A stretch of DNA of 36,310 nucleotides from EsbW-18 sp964634615 (GTDB lineage Bacteria > Patescibacteriota > Minisyncoccia > Phycocordibacterales > EsbW-18): assembly GCA_964634615.1 (NCBI GenBank), contig CAZWLQ010000008.1:1-36310 (forward strand). Reading direction: 5' to 3'. A model generated the notes under the pieces. It did no database searches, was not told where the DNA came from, and saw only the letters and a program-made list of their open reading frames with translations. Below are positions 1 to 8,210 of this stretch, piece by piece. A program made the translations under genes and the position numbers. Numbering within the stretch: the stretch's first letter is position 1; each line of letters begins with the position of its first letter.

Positions 1-138
1 GGCCGCCGCTAAGGAGGCCGCAGCGGAGGCCGTGGCGGACACGGAGGACCTCAACGCCGACCACGCACACAGCCAGCACATACTAAATTCGAGCGACCAT
101 CCGATGGCGTCGTTATTCCATCGCCAGAGGAGGGTGTT

Positions 139-1797
139 TTGCGTTTTATCCCGCTGGGTGGGGTCGAAGAAATTGGCCGCAACATGACCGCGATTGAATA
201 CGGTGACGAGATTATCGTAATTGATGCCGGTCTCCAGTTCGGTGAAGTCGAAACCCCGGGCGTTGATTTTATTCTTCCCGATGTTACGTATCTTCGTGAA
301 CGAAAAGAAAAAATCCTTGGTGTCTTCATCACACACGGTCACCTCGACCACATCGGTGCAATTCCCTACGTCATGGAAGATATGGGCAACCCCCCACTCT
401 ATTCGCGCGCGTTTGGTTCATTGATGATCCAAAAACGGCAGTCGGAATTTCCTCACGTCCCTGCACTCAACATCAAAACTGTCCGTGGCGACGAACGAAT
501 GCAGGTTGGAAAGCACTTCACCATCAACTTCTTCCCTATCTCACACGCGATTCCAGATTCAATGGGTATCCTTATCGATACACCTGTTGGTACTGTTGCG
601 TTTATCGAAGACGTGCGCGTTGACCACGTCGACGGCGTCGCCACATCAAAAGAAATCGAGCACTACGCACGTTTCAAAGACAAAAAGATGCTCTTGCTCA
701 CACTCGACTCCACGTCTGTCGAAAAGCCAGGGTTCTCTATTCCTGAATCGTACGCAATCGAAACCATCGACAAGATTATGGGCGAAGTCTCTGGACGCTT
801 GATCATCGGCACTTTTGCATCAAACGTCGAACGTATCATCCAGATGGTAAAAGCAACCAACAAATACAACAAAAAACTTGTTGTTGATGGTCGCTCAATG
901 AAATCGAATCTTGAAATTGTGAAGCAGCTCGACCTTGTGCCCTTGGACAATTTGATTCCAATTGAAGAAATGGCTGATCACCCACCGGGAAAGATTGTCA
1001 TCATCGCAACCGGCGCACAGGGCGAAGAGTATGCCGTGTTCGATCGCATTGCGAACAAGACCCACAAGTACATCACCCTAAACCCGACAGACACCGTGCT
1101 GTTCTCGTCATCGGTTATTCCAGGAAACGAAATGGCGGTGCAGAAATTGAAAGACCATTTGTACCGACAGGACGCAAAGATTATTACCTACCTCGACACG
1201 TCAGTGCACGCATCAGGCCACGGCAACCGCGAAGAACTTGGTTGGATTCACGACCAAATCAACTACAAATACTTTGTTCCACTCCACGGTCACCACTACA
1301 TGTTGAAGATTCACGCTGACTTGTCGGAATCAAAAGGCACTCCGCGCGAGAACATCATCGTGCCTGACGATGGTTCTATCATCGAATTCTACGACGGAGG
1401 AGAAAAAGTGCGTGTTCGAAAAGAAAAAGCGCCTTCCGACCCAATTATGGTGGATGGATTCTCTGTCGGCGGCCAACAGGAAGTTGTCCTTCGTGACCGC
1501 CAGACGCTCGCAGAAGATGGTATCTTCATGATTGTCGTCTCGGTGAACCCAAAAACCGGCAAGCTCCGCAAATCTCCCGATATTATTTCGCGTGGATTCG
1601 TTTATCTCAAAGAACAGCAAGACCTCATCAACGACGCTCGTTCATTGGTGACCCGCTCGGTTGAGATGAACACCCGCGGCATGCAACCAATTAACTTCGA
1701 TATCGTCAAAAACATGGTCACAGACGATGTACGCAAGTTTCTCTTCCAAAAGACCGGTAAGAATCCGATTGTTATTCCTGTGGTGATTGGAGTCTAG
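139..1797 (+). CDS. rnj: Ribonuclease J
   Basis: Metallo-beta-lactamase/beta-CASP ribonuclease that degrades and processes RNA in the cytoplasm by 5'-3' exonuclease and endonuclease cleavage. The 552-residue product shows HGHLDH at residues 66-71, further likely metal ligands H136 and D158, the beta-CASP motif HASGH at 357-361 and PLHG at 381-384. Length is normal for RNase J. The start used is TTG 139, preceded at short distance by GAGGAGG. The same frame stays open upstream to a TAA at 10-12 and encodes a Gly/Arg-rich stretch like the N-terminal extensions of CPR RNase J, but it holds no ATG, GTG or TTG. The true N-terminus is therefore uncertain. The family call is secure. Confidence 0.95.
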   Translation: MRFIPLGGVEEIGRNMTAIEYGDEIIVIDAGLQFGEVETPGVDFILPDVTYLRERKEKILGVFITHGHLDHIGAIPYVMEDMGNPPLYSRAFGSLMIQKRQSEFPHVPALNIKTVRGDERMQVGKHFTINFFPISHAIPDSMGILIDTPVGTVAFIEDVRVDHVDGVATSKEIEHYARFKDKKMLLLTLDSTSVEKPGFSIPESYAIETIDKIMGEVSGRLIIGTFASNVERIIQMVKATNKYNKKLVVDGRSMKSNLEIVKQLDLVPLDNLIPIEEMADHPPGKIVIIATGAQGEEYAVFDRIANKTHKYITLNPTDTVLFSSSVIPGNEMAVQKLKDHLYRQDAKIITYLDTSVHASGHGNREELGWIHDQINYKYFVPLHGHHYMLKIHADLSESKGTPRENIIVPDDGSIIEFYDGGEKVRVRKEKAPSDPIMVDGFSVGGQQEVVLRDRQTLAEDGIFMIVVSVNPKTGKLRKSPDIISRGFVYLKEQQDLINDARSLVTRSVEMNTRGMQPINFDIVKNMVTDDVRKFLFQKTGKNPIVIPVVIGV

Positions 1798-1877
1798 GTA
1801 GCCACTGGGGTTTGGGACATAGAATGTATGGTTTGGAGTTTCTATGAAGTGGCGATACCCTGATAGGTATACCCTTC

Positions 1878-3035
1878 ATGCAGAAACGCCACTTGCTCCA
1901 CATCACGTACTTCCTCAACTTCTTTTTTGGGTTGCACGCCTTCGCGCTCCTCTATGTGCACTCAAGTGTATTATCACGCGCTGTTGGCGAACAGTCGGTC
2001 GGCCTCGTTTATGCGCTTGCCGCCCTTTCGGCCATTATTGTTTTATCATTCGTTCCAACAATCCTGAAGAGGGTTGGAGACGTACGATTCGTCTTTTTCT
2101 GCGTTGTAGCGGAGATTGTAGCCGCGTTAGGAATTGCATTCACCGGAGAACCTTTGTTGATTGTGCTTCTCTTCATCGTTCACTCTGTCGCCTATCGAGC
2201 AATATTGGTTGATCTCGATATTTTTCTTGAAAGTGCCTCAACCGAAGATACCACCGGGGTTGTGCGTGGAAGCTTCCTGACGGTTGGCAATATCGCCCTC
2301 GTGATTGCTCCTGTGCTCGTTGGTTTACTGCTTGGTTCAACAGAACTCTACAGCAAGGTTTATCTCTTCGCATCACTCATTCTTCTCCCCGCAGCACTCC
2401 TTTTGCTCCTCTCGTTTCGACATTTCAAAGACCCTCGTTATGTCCGAGCATCACTCCTGCAAACATTCAAAAAAATCTGGGCGCGTCCGGCGCTTCGCCG
2501 CATCACACTGATTGATTTTCTCTTGCGATTCTTCTATGCGTGGATGGTGATTTACATGCCATTGTACCTCCACACCTACATCGGCCTTCCGTGGGATCGT
2601 ATCGGCGTTATCTTTACCATCATGCTGGTTCCATTTGCACTTTTTGAACTTCCCCTAGGAACGCTTGCTGATAAGGTGTTCGGTGAAAAAGAGCTTTTAA
2701 TTATTGGCCTTTCAATCATGGGTGGTACGACCCTCGTGCTTGCATTCATCAACTCGACGTCCTTTTTGGTCTGGACCATCGCGCTCTTTGCGACACGCGT
2801 TGGTGCATCGATGGTTGAAATCATGTCTGAAACTTACTTTTTCAAAAACGTTGAACGTCACGAAGCGGATCTGATGGAATATTTCAGAAGCGTTGAACCA
2901 ATGGCCTATATCGTTGCTCCAGTGCTTGCAAGCTTGCTCCTGTTGGTTGCTTCTATGCCCCTTCTTTTCATCCTCTTGGGATGTATTATGCTTGGTGGCA
3001 TTCCGATTGCTGTGACACTCCGCGATACACGATAA
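1878..3035 (+). CDS. MFS-type permease
   Basis: 385-residue polytopic membrane protein with about 12 hydrophobic segments and the layout of a major facilitator superfamily transporter. A short positively charged N-terminus precedes the first segment, and a basic loop with FRHFKDPRYVR lies near the middle, between the two halves. Substrate unknown. It follows RNase J by 80 bases and precedes the glutaredoxin on the same strand. No SD is visible before ATG 1878; the sequence GGTATACC lies four bases upstream and might include a weak -10 element. It is unrelated in detail to the second MFS gene at 24178-25371. Confidence 0.8.
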   Translation: MQKRHLLHITYFLNFFFGLHAFALLYVHSSVLSRAVGEQSVGLVYALAALSAIIVLSFVPTILKRVGDVRFVFFCVVAEIVAALGIAFTGEPLLIVLLFIVHSVAYRAILVDLDIFLESASTEDTTGVVRGSFLTVGNIALVIAPVLVGLLLGSTELYSKVYLFASLILLPAALLLLLSFRHFKDPRYVRASLLQTFKKIWARPALRRITLIDFLLRFFYAWMVIYMPLYLHTYIGLPWDRIGVIFTIMLVPFALFELPLGTLADKVFGEKELLIIGLSIMGGTTLVLAFINSTSFLVWTIALFATRVGASMVEIMSETYFFKNVERHEADLMEYFRSVEPMAYIVAPVLASLLLLVASMPLLFILLGCIMLGGIPIAVTLRDTR

Positions 3036-3042
3036 TACCAAC

Positions 3043-3072
3043 TTGCACCGCGGGCGCGCTTTCGCGTACAAT
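3043..3072 (+). promoter_or_regulatory. Sigma70-like promoter of glutaredoxin gene
   Basis: TTGCAC (3043-3048), an 18-base spacer and TACAAT (3067-3072). Transcription would begin near 3079, about 22 bases before the ATG at 3102. Confidence 0.6.
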
Positions 3073-3101
3073 ACGACGACTACTACGTAACCCCACGCTT
3101 C

Positions 3102-3359
3102 ATGGAAACACCTGCCATCGTCATTTATTCAACGCCAACATGCCACTTTTGCCACATGGCGAAAGAGATGCTTACGAAGTACGCTATTCCTTTCACTGAC
3201 TACAACGTTGGAGCGGACCTCGAAAAACGTAAAGAGATGGTTGATAAGACCGGGCAGATGGGCGTTCCTGTCATTAGCGTGACACCAAAGGGAGGTGCCG
3301 AAGAGGTGCTTATCGGTTTCGATGAAGAACGGTTGAAAACGCTGCTGAATATTCACTAA
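3102..3359 (+). CDS. Glutaredoxin-like thiol-disulfide protein
   Basis: 85-residue thioredoxin-fold protein of the glutaredoxin family, expected to reduce disulfides in the cytoplasm. The active-site pair is C14-H-F-C17, the cis-proline lies in MGVPVI (P56), and the C-terminal part carries the usual GF-D/E-ERL ending (IGFDEERLKTLL). No signal peptide is present. The CHFC site is unlike the CPYC of classical glutaredoxins and closer to NrdH-like or CPR small redoxins. It has its own promoter at 3043-3072 and is closed by a strong hairpin terminator. Confidence 0.9.
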   Translation: METPAIVIYSTPTCHFCHMAKEMLTKYAIPFTDYNVGADLEKRKEMVDKTGQMGVPVISVTPKGGAEEVLIGFDEERLKTLLNIH

Positions 3360-3360
3360 A

Positions 3361-3389
3361 CAAAAAACCCGCCACACGCGGGTTTTTTG
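3361..3389. terminator. Bidirectional intrinsic terminator
   Basis: Perfect 12-bp stem (3361-3372 with 3378-3389) around the 5-base loop CACAC. GC-rich core with A and T runs on both flanks, so it can end the glutaredoxin transcript (+) and the convergent gene at 3393-3821 (-). Confidence 0.92.
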
Positions 3390-3392
3390 TTT

Positions 3393-3821
3393 TTATTGAG
3401 TCTCAACCGGTCCATCCACTGGTTGCTCGTCGGTCGGAGCAAGTATGCTTGCCTCATCGGTTGCTCCTTCAGCGCTTTCGTCAAGAATAATTGGACCAAC
3501 ATTAATCAAACGGTCACCTTCAGGATCATAGAGAATTGCCTTTGAGATACTTGGATAGATAAACAATATGTCTCCATTATCTGCTCCTTGATAGAACGGC
3601 TGCGTTGCAACCAACATATCGATATCTGCGATTGTCGCAACCAACGGCTCTTCGTCTGGAAGATACATGTGCCGTCCGACCGCTTGAATAAGAGATTTGA
3701 CTTCTGTATCCGACAACGTTTGATTTGCTTCAAAAACACTGTGCGACGCTTTATAGTACGCGAAGCCAAGGCCGGCGATTATGACAAGGACAATAAGAAT
3801 ACCTAGAAGTTTTTTATGCAT
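3393..3821 (-). CDS. Membrane-anchored protein, paralogue of 9461-9931
   Basis: 142-residue protein of unknown function. One N-terminal transmembrane helix (residues 4-22) is followed by an outward-facing domain of about 90 residues and an acidic, Ala/Pro-rich tail. It is a clear paralogue of the protein at 9461-9931: both share the order LSDTE/ISEAE, P-(D/E)E-(E/D), VATI/IATV, then AILYDPE and a V-PI ending. The AILYDPE block is the best-conserved part. Upstream, TATACT (3845-3850) lies 23 bases before the ATG, almost the same spacing as in the paralogue. The fold is not recognised and no catalytic residues are apparent. Confidence 0.8.
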   Translation of the reverse strand: MHKKLLGILIVLVIIAGLGFAYYKASHSVFEANQTLSDTEVKSLIQAVGRHMYLPDEEPLVATIADIDMLVATQPFYQGADNGDILFIYPSISKAILYDPEGDRLINVGPIILDESAEGATDEASILAPTDEQPVDGPVETQ

Positions 3822-3844
3822 AGAATGCTATGTGCTATGTCTCT

Positions 3845-3850
3845 AGTATA
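3845..3850 (-). promoter_or_regulatory. -10 box of the 3393-3821 gene
   Basis: TATACT read on the minus strand, 23 bases before the start codon. The paralogue at 9461-9931 has TATACT 24 bases before its start, and both boxes are followed by AGA. No convincing -35 box. Confidence 0.5.
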
Positions 3851-3853
3851 TCG

Positions 3854-4753
3854 CTAGATTGATGTTGCGGGAAGAATACGTGCAAGAGACTCGACTCGAC
3901 CAGCAAACACGAGTGTTGGAAGACCGAGAAAACAATTCTCCGTGATTGAGATTGCTGCGCCCCCTGAATTACCTTTATCGATTTTCGCTGATGTCGTGTA
4001 GTAGTCTTCGTCAAACCCCGCAATGATACCTTCGGTCGCCGTGACGCTTTCTTGAGCGCCAATCGATGGGTACCCCAAGATAACGACCTTTTCACCTATT
4101 TCTGGCTCACCTGGACAGACCTGTGCCATTGGCATTCCCGGGGGTGTTTCGTCAAGAAATCCAAAAGCGGCGTCGTGCTCTTCCGACAAGGTGATGCGTG
4201 AAGCAGGAATGGTGTACTCGGTTACAGAATTTGGTCGGTCAAGTTCACACTTTGTGAGCGTCTCTCCCTCGGTAACAAGTATGTGGCGACTCGTTACAAA
4301 ACGAACACCCTTCTCTGTTTGCTGCAAAACCGCGGAACCGCTCGACTCTGAGTTTTTTGCACCGCCATCAAACTTGCACGTGATGTCGTAGACGAATGGG
4401 CTCCATTCAGCAATGAGTCCACTCACATCGCTGGCCTTCGAGAGCGTATCGAGCTCGTTTTCCTGTGCCGAGACGGACCCCTCTAGTTTTGCGAGTGCCT
4501 CTGTGAGCGCCTCCTTTTCTACGCTCTGTGTTTCTGCATAGGTCTCTTGCCCCGTACGGAGATCAGCGGTGTCCTTCGCAAGCAAAAGCAGCGTTGCTTC
4601 AAGATCACCGATGCGAGTGGTGAGAATTTTGTTTGATTCTTCCGAGGCAGTTTGTACTGCAAGCACGCGATCCGTACCCGTTTTAAAACCCGCATATGCT
4701 CCGCCAGCGGCAACAAAGACAAGAACGACGCATGTGATGAGAAGTCTCTGCAT
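3854..4753 (-). CDS. Membrane-tethered trypsin-like serine protease
   Basis: 299 residues. An N-terminal signal anchor (about residues 3-22) is followed by a helical, probably coiled-coil stretch (about 33-108) and a trypsin-like protease domain (about 115-299). The likely catalytic triad is H157 in TSRHIL, D194 in EHDAAFG and S263 in GNSGGA, so the enzyme should be active and face outward. C126, C169, C213 and C274 could form disulfides. There is no PDZ domain, unlike DegP/HtrA. The gene begins 7 bases after the zwf stop and is probably co-transcribed with it, although no functional link is evident. Confidence 0.85.
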   Translation of the reverse strand: MQRLLITCVVLVFVAAGGAYAGFKTGTDRVLAVQTASEESNKILTTRIGDLEATLLLLAKDTADLRTGQETYAETQSVEKEALTEALAKLEGSVSAQENELDTLSKASDVSGLIAEWSPFVYDITCKFDGGAKNSESSGSAVLQQTEKGVRFVTSRHILVTEGETLTKCELDRPNSVTEYTIPASRITLSEEHDAAFGFLDETPPGMPMAQVCPGEPEIGEKVVILGYPSIGAQESVTATEGIIAGFDEDYYTTSAKIDKGNSGGAAISITENCFLGLPTLVFAGRVESLARILPATSI

Positions 4754-4760
4754 GATTCTT

Positions 4761-6077
4761 TTATGATAGCACGTCGGGCAATGATCCTGGCTTATAGAAA
4801 CGAAGTGGTTCGTTCACCAGAACTTTGCGAGCTTCGTCGGTGAAAGCCCACGCAGCCATGATTTCTTCTCGTGAGACGAATCGAGAAGAATCATTTCGAT
4901 ATGCATCAAATAACACCCTGTCATACGCGCGGTCGGTGTAAACATCTTTAAAACTCTCCGCAAACGAGAATGTTAACGAATGACGCGTGAGTGCCGAGAG
5001 AACGCCGGGCTTCTTTCCCCACACATGAAGGTTTGTGCGTTCTTCGGGAGCCAAAAGAAATTCGAATGTATCCTCGTGCGAACACTCTTCATCAAAGCAG
5101 ATCCTCGCACCTGACTGCTTCAATCCTATCTGTACGCCACCACGATGCAGAGGAAGACCCTTTCCGGCTTCAATGATAATCGGCACACCCTGCCACTCCG
5201 GATGATCAAAAGAGAGATTTAATTTCACATATGTCTCGGTCTCAGAGTCTCGTCTAACGCCAGGAATATCTCGATACCCTTCGTATTGAGCACGGATATT
5301 TCCTTGTGATGTAAGACGAAGCTTGCTAAAAACAGCCGTTCTGGCTTGACGCGTCTTTTCTGCTGAAAACTCTTTTGGGTTATCCATCAGTGTTGCTGCA
5401 AGAAGTTCGAGAGCGTGATTCTGGACGACGTCATCCAACGCGCCCGTTGCATCGTAAAACTCTCCTCGTCCTGTTATCAACGTGTTCTCAAGAATGAACA
5501 CCTTAACATTTGAGGTCGACCTTCCGTTCCACACCGTGCTGAGCAATTCATTTGAAAAACGATACGCGAGAATGTTTTGTACCGACTCTTTTTGAATGTA
5601 GTGATCTATTCTTAAAACCCTTTCCTCACCAAGAGTTTCGTCAATACGAGCATTGAGCAGAGCAGCTTCTTCTGTATTTCGCCCGAATGGTTTTTCGATG
5701 AGTACCCGACCGAAAGAGCTTCCCCTTCCAAGAAGCGAGAGTGTGGCATGAATTGTCTGTATGCCCGCATCGTAGAGTGTTGGTGTGAGCGCAAGATAAA
5801 AAATCGGCTCTGAATCTCTTAGTGCCTTCGCAAGTAAAGCAGGGAGTTCAACATCGTTCACATCCCCCGTAACAAACGAGATGGATTCGCGAGGAATATG
5901 TGAGGTACCCCCCACAACGCGGTCTCTAAACTCCTCGTCAGTCCACGGCTTTCGCGAGACGCCAATCACCCGCGTATCTTTTGGAAGCATCCCCTCAACA
6001 AAAAGTCGAGAGAGCGCAGGAACTATTTTTTTTGCAAATAAATCGCCGGAAGCGCCGAAAAAGACGAATGTATGCAT
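4761..6077 (-). CDS. zwf: Glucose-6-phosphate 1-dehydrogenase
   Basis: 438-residue enzyme that oxidises glucose-6-phosphate to 6-phosphogluconolactone with reduction of NAD(P)+, the entry step of the oxidative pentose phosphate pathway. Residues 4-13 carry the nucleotide-binding FxxFGASGDL motif, EKPFG lies at 128-132 and the active-site signature RIDHYIQKE at 156-164. The protein is slightly shorter than the usual 480-490 residues. An open frame extends to 6146, but ATG 6077 is chosen because the family motif begins four residues later, the longer form would overlap the neighbouring gene, and a TTGTCA/TACACT promoter sits directly before 6077. The protease gene follows closely. Confidence 0.95.
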   Translation of the reverse strand: MHTFVFFGASGDLFAKKIVPALSRLFVEGMLPKDTRVIGVSRKPWTDEEFRDRVVGGTSHIPRESISFVTGDVNDVELPALLAKALRDSEPIFYLALTPTLYDAGIQTIHATLSLLGRGSSFGRVLIEKPFGRNTEEAALLNARIDETLGEERVLRIDHYIQKESVQNILAYRFSNELLSTVWNGRSTSNVKVFILENTLITGRGEFYDATGALDDVVQNHALELLAATLMDNPKEFSAEKTRQARTAVFSKLRLTSQGNIRAQYEGYRDIPGVRRDSETETYVKLNLSFDHPEWQGVPIIIEAGKGLPLHRGGVQIGLKQSGARICFDEECSHEDTFEFLLAPEERTNLHVWGKKPGVLSALTRHSLTFSFAESFKDVYTDRAYDRVLFDAYRNDSSRFVSREEIMAAWAFTDEARKVLVNEPLRFYKPGSLPDVLS

Positions 6078-6082
6078 GCACC

Positions 6083-6112
6083 AGTGTAGCGTCCTTATCG
6101 TTTCTTTGACAA
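6083..6112 (-). promoter_or_regulatory. zwf: Promoter for leaderless zwf
   Basis: On the minus strand TTGTCA (6107-6112), an 18-base spacer and TACACT (6083-6088). The -10 box ends only 5 bases before ATG 6077, so the transcript would start at or next to the start codon. It overlaps the end of the preceding gene. Confidence 0.65.
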
Positions 6113-6385
6113 ACTTTTCTTCCGTTCTGGCGTATAGTGCCACCATGGACGCGGGGACTCACCACTCATGAATCGGGTCACCGCAATAAAGACATCGAGA
6201 AGGCAGGGATCGTGGCGAACCTTTGTTTTTGTACACAAGCGTTCATAGAGCGCATAGGGGTCCTTGCCCACAAGTTCTTTTGGTTCTGTAAATCCAAGCG
6301 TTTGAAAATCACGAGCGACACGTGGCCCGACGTTCGGAATCTGTTCAAAACGCTTGACGTATCTATGGTCAAGCACCTTCTTCAT
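6095..6385 (-). CDS. Cdd1-like helix-hairpin-helix protein
   Basis: 96-residue cytoplasmic protein matching the Cdd1 family (annotated as pathogenicity locus or mitomycin-resistance-like). The N-terminal part has a helix-hairpin-helix pattern (IPNVGPRVARDFQTLG, residues 16-31), the C-terminal part the family ending WWHYTPERK. Such domains usually bind DNA without sequence specificity; the precise role is unknown. ATG 6385 follows the cupin stop codon (6387-6389) after one base, in the arrangement TAATATG, which suggests translational coupling in an FKBP-cupin-Cdd1 operon. Confidence 0.8.
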   Translation of the reverse strand: MKKVLDHRYVKRFEQIPNVGPRVARDFQTLGFTEPKELVGKDPYALYERLCTKTKVRHDPCLLDVFIAVTRFMSGESPRPWWHYTPERKKSLSKKR

Positions 6386-6386
6386 A

Positions 6387-6767
6387 TTAGTGGTGGTGCT
6401 CTTCTGCGGCCATCGCTTCGGCTTTCGTTGCGTGCACAGTGCCCGCAGGATGGTTTGCGGGAGAATAGATGGTGTAGAGTTTCAAAGATTCTCCTGCCGT
6501 ATTGACGATGTTGTGTTCAGTACCAGCGGGAATCACGAGCGCGGTTCCATCGGTAAGCGGATACTCGACGCCAGCAATAATTGCTTTTCCTTCGCCAGAT
6601 TCAATGCGAAAGAATTGATCAACGTCATTGTGAACTTCCATCCCAATATCTTCACCGGCAGCAAGCGACATCAACACAAGTTGGCTATGCGCACCGGTGA
6701 AAAGAACTTTGCGGAAATTTTCGTTTCCTTTCGCTGCTTCTTCAATATTGCCGTGATAGGGTTGCAT
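6387..6767 (-). CDS. Cupin-domain protein
   Basis: 126-residue single-domain cupin. It carries the two cupin motifs, the first around EVHNDVDQFFRIESGEG and the second around PAGTEHNIVN, and ends in a His cluster (EEHHH) that could bind metal. The first motif has a single His where many cupins have HxH. Substrate unknown; small cupins like this act as isomerases, dioxygenases or sensors. A TTG start at 6782 is possible, but ATG 6767 is preferred because it follows the FKBP stop after one base (TAATATG), the same junction as to the next gene. Confidence 0.85.
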   Translation of the reverse strand: MQPYHGNIEEAAKGNENFRKVLFTGAHSQLVLMSLAAGEDIGMEVHNDVDQFFRIESGEGKAIIAGVEYPLTDGTALVIPAGTEHNIVNTAGESLKLYTIYSPANHPAGTVHATKAEAMAAEEHHH

Positions 6768-6768
6768 A

Positions 6769-7245
6769 TTAGTTAATTGCAAGAAGTTCTACGTCAAAAA
6801 GAAGTGTCGCATTTGGTGGAATCAAACCGCCCGCTGCGCCTGCTTGTCCATATCCGAGTTCTGCCGGAATGTTTAAGCTTCGTTTTTCCCCTATCTGCAT
6901 ACCGAGGACGCCCTGCTCCCATCCAGCAATCACACGGTTCTCTCCGAGTGTAAATGTGAATGGTTGCCCGCGATCAACACTCGAATCGAATTTTGTACCA
7001 TTCTCAAGCGTGCCCGTGTAGTGAACAGTCACGGTATCTCCGACGTCGGCAGCCAAACCTGAACCTTTGGTAACAATCTTAATACCCAATCCTGCCGCAT
7101 TCATATTCCATTCAGCACTTTCTGTGTTCATAGATTTTTCTGTTATGGTTTGTTCTGTAATTGTCTTTTCTCCCTCCATCGTATAGATACCAAATCCGAT
7201 AAGCGCTAACGCAATGATACTAAGAATTGCTGTTGATGTTTTCAT
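6769..7245 (-). CDS. Membrane-anchored FKBP-type peptidyl-prolyl isomerase
   Basis: Peptidyl-prolyl cis-trans isomerase expected to assist folding of exported proteins. ATG 7245 gives 158 residues: an N-terminal membrane anchor or signal peptide (about 3-22), a short linker, then a complete FKBP domain with VTVHYTGTLENGTKFDSS, the V/IAGWEQG motif, GYG and the ending LLFDVELL. The conserved aromatic and Asp residues of the FKBP pocket are present. ATGs at 7251 and 7272 are less likely, since a TATACT box lies at 7255-7260 and would leave 7272 untranscribed. First gene of an operon with cupin and Cdd1-like genes. Confidence 0.9.
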   Translation of the reverse strand: MKTSTAILSIIALALIGFGIYTMEGEKTITEQTITEKSMNTESAEWNMNAAGLGIKIVTKGSGLAADVGDTVTVHYTGTLENGTKFDSSVDRGQPFTFTLGENRVIAGWEQGVLGMQIGEKRSLNIPAELGYGQAGAAGGLIPPNATLLFDVELLAIN

Positions 7246-7254
7246 ATACATGTC

Positions 7255-7260
7255 AGTATA
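7255..7260 (-). promoter_or_regulatory. -10 box of FKBP operon
   Basis: TATACT on the minus strand, ending 9 bases before ATG 7245 and 3 bases before ATG 7251. The transcript would be leaderless or nearly so. No clear -35 box. Confidence 0.55.
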
Positions 7261-7285
7261 CATCAGGCACACCGTGAAAAAAAAC

Positions 7286-7765
7286 CTAGTCTCCTATTGG
7301 TACGAATTGAAATTGAAAACGATACTCTGATACCGGAACAGCACTACTCGATGTTGGGTAGGGAGAAGCGTCTAAAAAATCAACTTCCATTCCGCCGTCG
7401 GATACGGCAACAATCTCTAAATCGTTTGGTCTAAAGATTTTTGTTTTTGTTTCTTTTTCTGATTGAATGATTACTTGCACCTCAACAGTGCCTGCCCAAA
7501 TGCACTGGACGTCTTTTGGACAACGCGAATCACTGACGAGTTCGGTCGGAGTTATCGTGACATTATTGAAAGTTCCGCTTTCACCAAGTGCAAGAGTGAC
7601 TACCGACCCATCCTCTTTATCAGTCGGCTTTGGAAGATTCCTGATACCATCAGGGCCACTTGGAGTAACATCCTCTGGTTTTGTATTGTCTTCGTGTCGA
7701 ACAATCGCATAGCCGCCACCAACGAAACCGGCGATGACAATTAAAATAGCAAGGAAAAGTGACAT
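7286..7765 (-). CDS. Membrane-anchored protein with Cys motif, unknown function
   Basis: 159-residue protein with an N-terminal transmembrane segment (residues 3-22), a linker rich in Pro, Asp and Lys, and a beta-rich extracytoplasmic domain. The domain includes SRCPKDVQCIWAG, a motif seen in small secreted hypothetical proteins of many bacteria, whose two Cys may form a disulfide. It ends in a strand-like YRFQFQFVPIGD. The start lies 4 bases after the stop of the 7770-8201 gene, so the two are very likely co-transcribed. No enzymatic motif was recognised. Confidence 0.75.
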   Translation of the reverse strand: MSLFLAILIVIAGFVGGGYAIVRHEDNTKPEDVTPSGPDGIRNLPKPTDKEDGSVVTLALGESGTFNNVTITPTELVSDSRCPKDVQCIWAGTVEVQVIIQSEKETKTKIFRPNDLEIVAVSDGGMEVDFLDASPYPTSSSAVPVSEYRFQFQFVPIGD

Positions 7766-7769
7766 TGGG

Positions 7770-8201
7770 TTAGAATTGTTTTGTTAGTAGGCGGGTAATA
7801 AAGATTGAAATCGGCAGAAGGATTGTCATTTCTAGTATCGGCGATAGACCAACTTCAAGCAACGGAATGAGCGGCATCGAGGGTAGGTATTCCCACCGGC
7901 CGAGATAGAGGCCTTTATATTCAACCATAAGTGCTATGAGGAAACCGATAGCAGCAAGAGAAAAGTAGCGGATCTTTGAAAAATCCTTTTCAAACCACTG
8001 CATGTCGTGCGAGATTGCCCCCACAAGCACAACGGCGAGAAGTGTATACACAAGATCTCCAATGGTCGCAAACGCCCATACGGGAACTATTCCCTCGAGA
8101 GCTTCGTATCCTGTGTAGAGTGCGATGTGTGCATGCTCCCAAATTCCGTGGAGGAGCAGTGTTACGAGCGCGAGGAAAGTAAAAAATAGCGTGTTTCGCA
8201 T
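7770..8201 (-). CDS. Four-TM integral membrane protein, unknown function
   Basis: 143 residues with about four hydrophobic segments (roughly 2-20, 38-63, 78-94 and 115-138). The first segment leads into WEHAHIALYTGYE, where two His and a Glu lie near the membrane surface, and a second polar patch reads LGRWEYLPSMP. These features recall small CPR membrane proteins of unknown role. The gene lies between the propeller gene (9 bases after its stop) and the Cys-motif protein (4 bases before its start), forming a three-gene unit. Confidence 0.7.
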   Translation of the reverse strand: MRNTLFFTFLALVTLLLHGIWEHAHIALYTGYEALEGIVPVWAFATIGDLVYTLLAVVLVGAISHDMQWFEKDFSKIRYFSLAAIGFLIALMVEYKGLYLGRWEYLPSMPLIPLLEVGLSPILEMTILLPISIFITRLLTKQF

Positions 8202-8210
8202 GCCGCTCTA

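Noticed and set aside
10..12. TAA as a reassigned codon in RNase J
   Set aside because: TAA ends many other genes here (for example 3357-3359 and 21232-21234), so it is an ordinary stop.
1855..1877. GGTATACC as an operator before the first MFS gene
   Set aside because: An 8-bp palindrome alone is too short to support; it may simply be part of a weak -10 region.
6137..6505. 122-codon plus-strand frame over the Cdd1-like and cupin genes
   Set aside because: Both opposite-strand genes match known families and are joined by tight TAATATG junctions.
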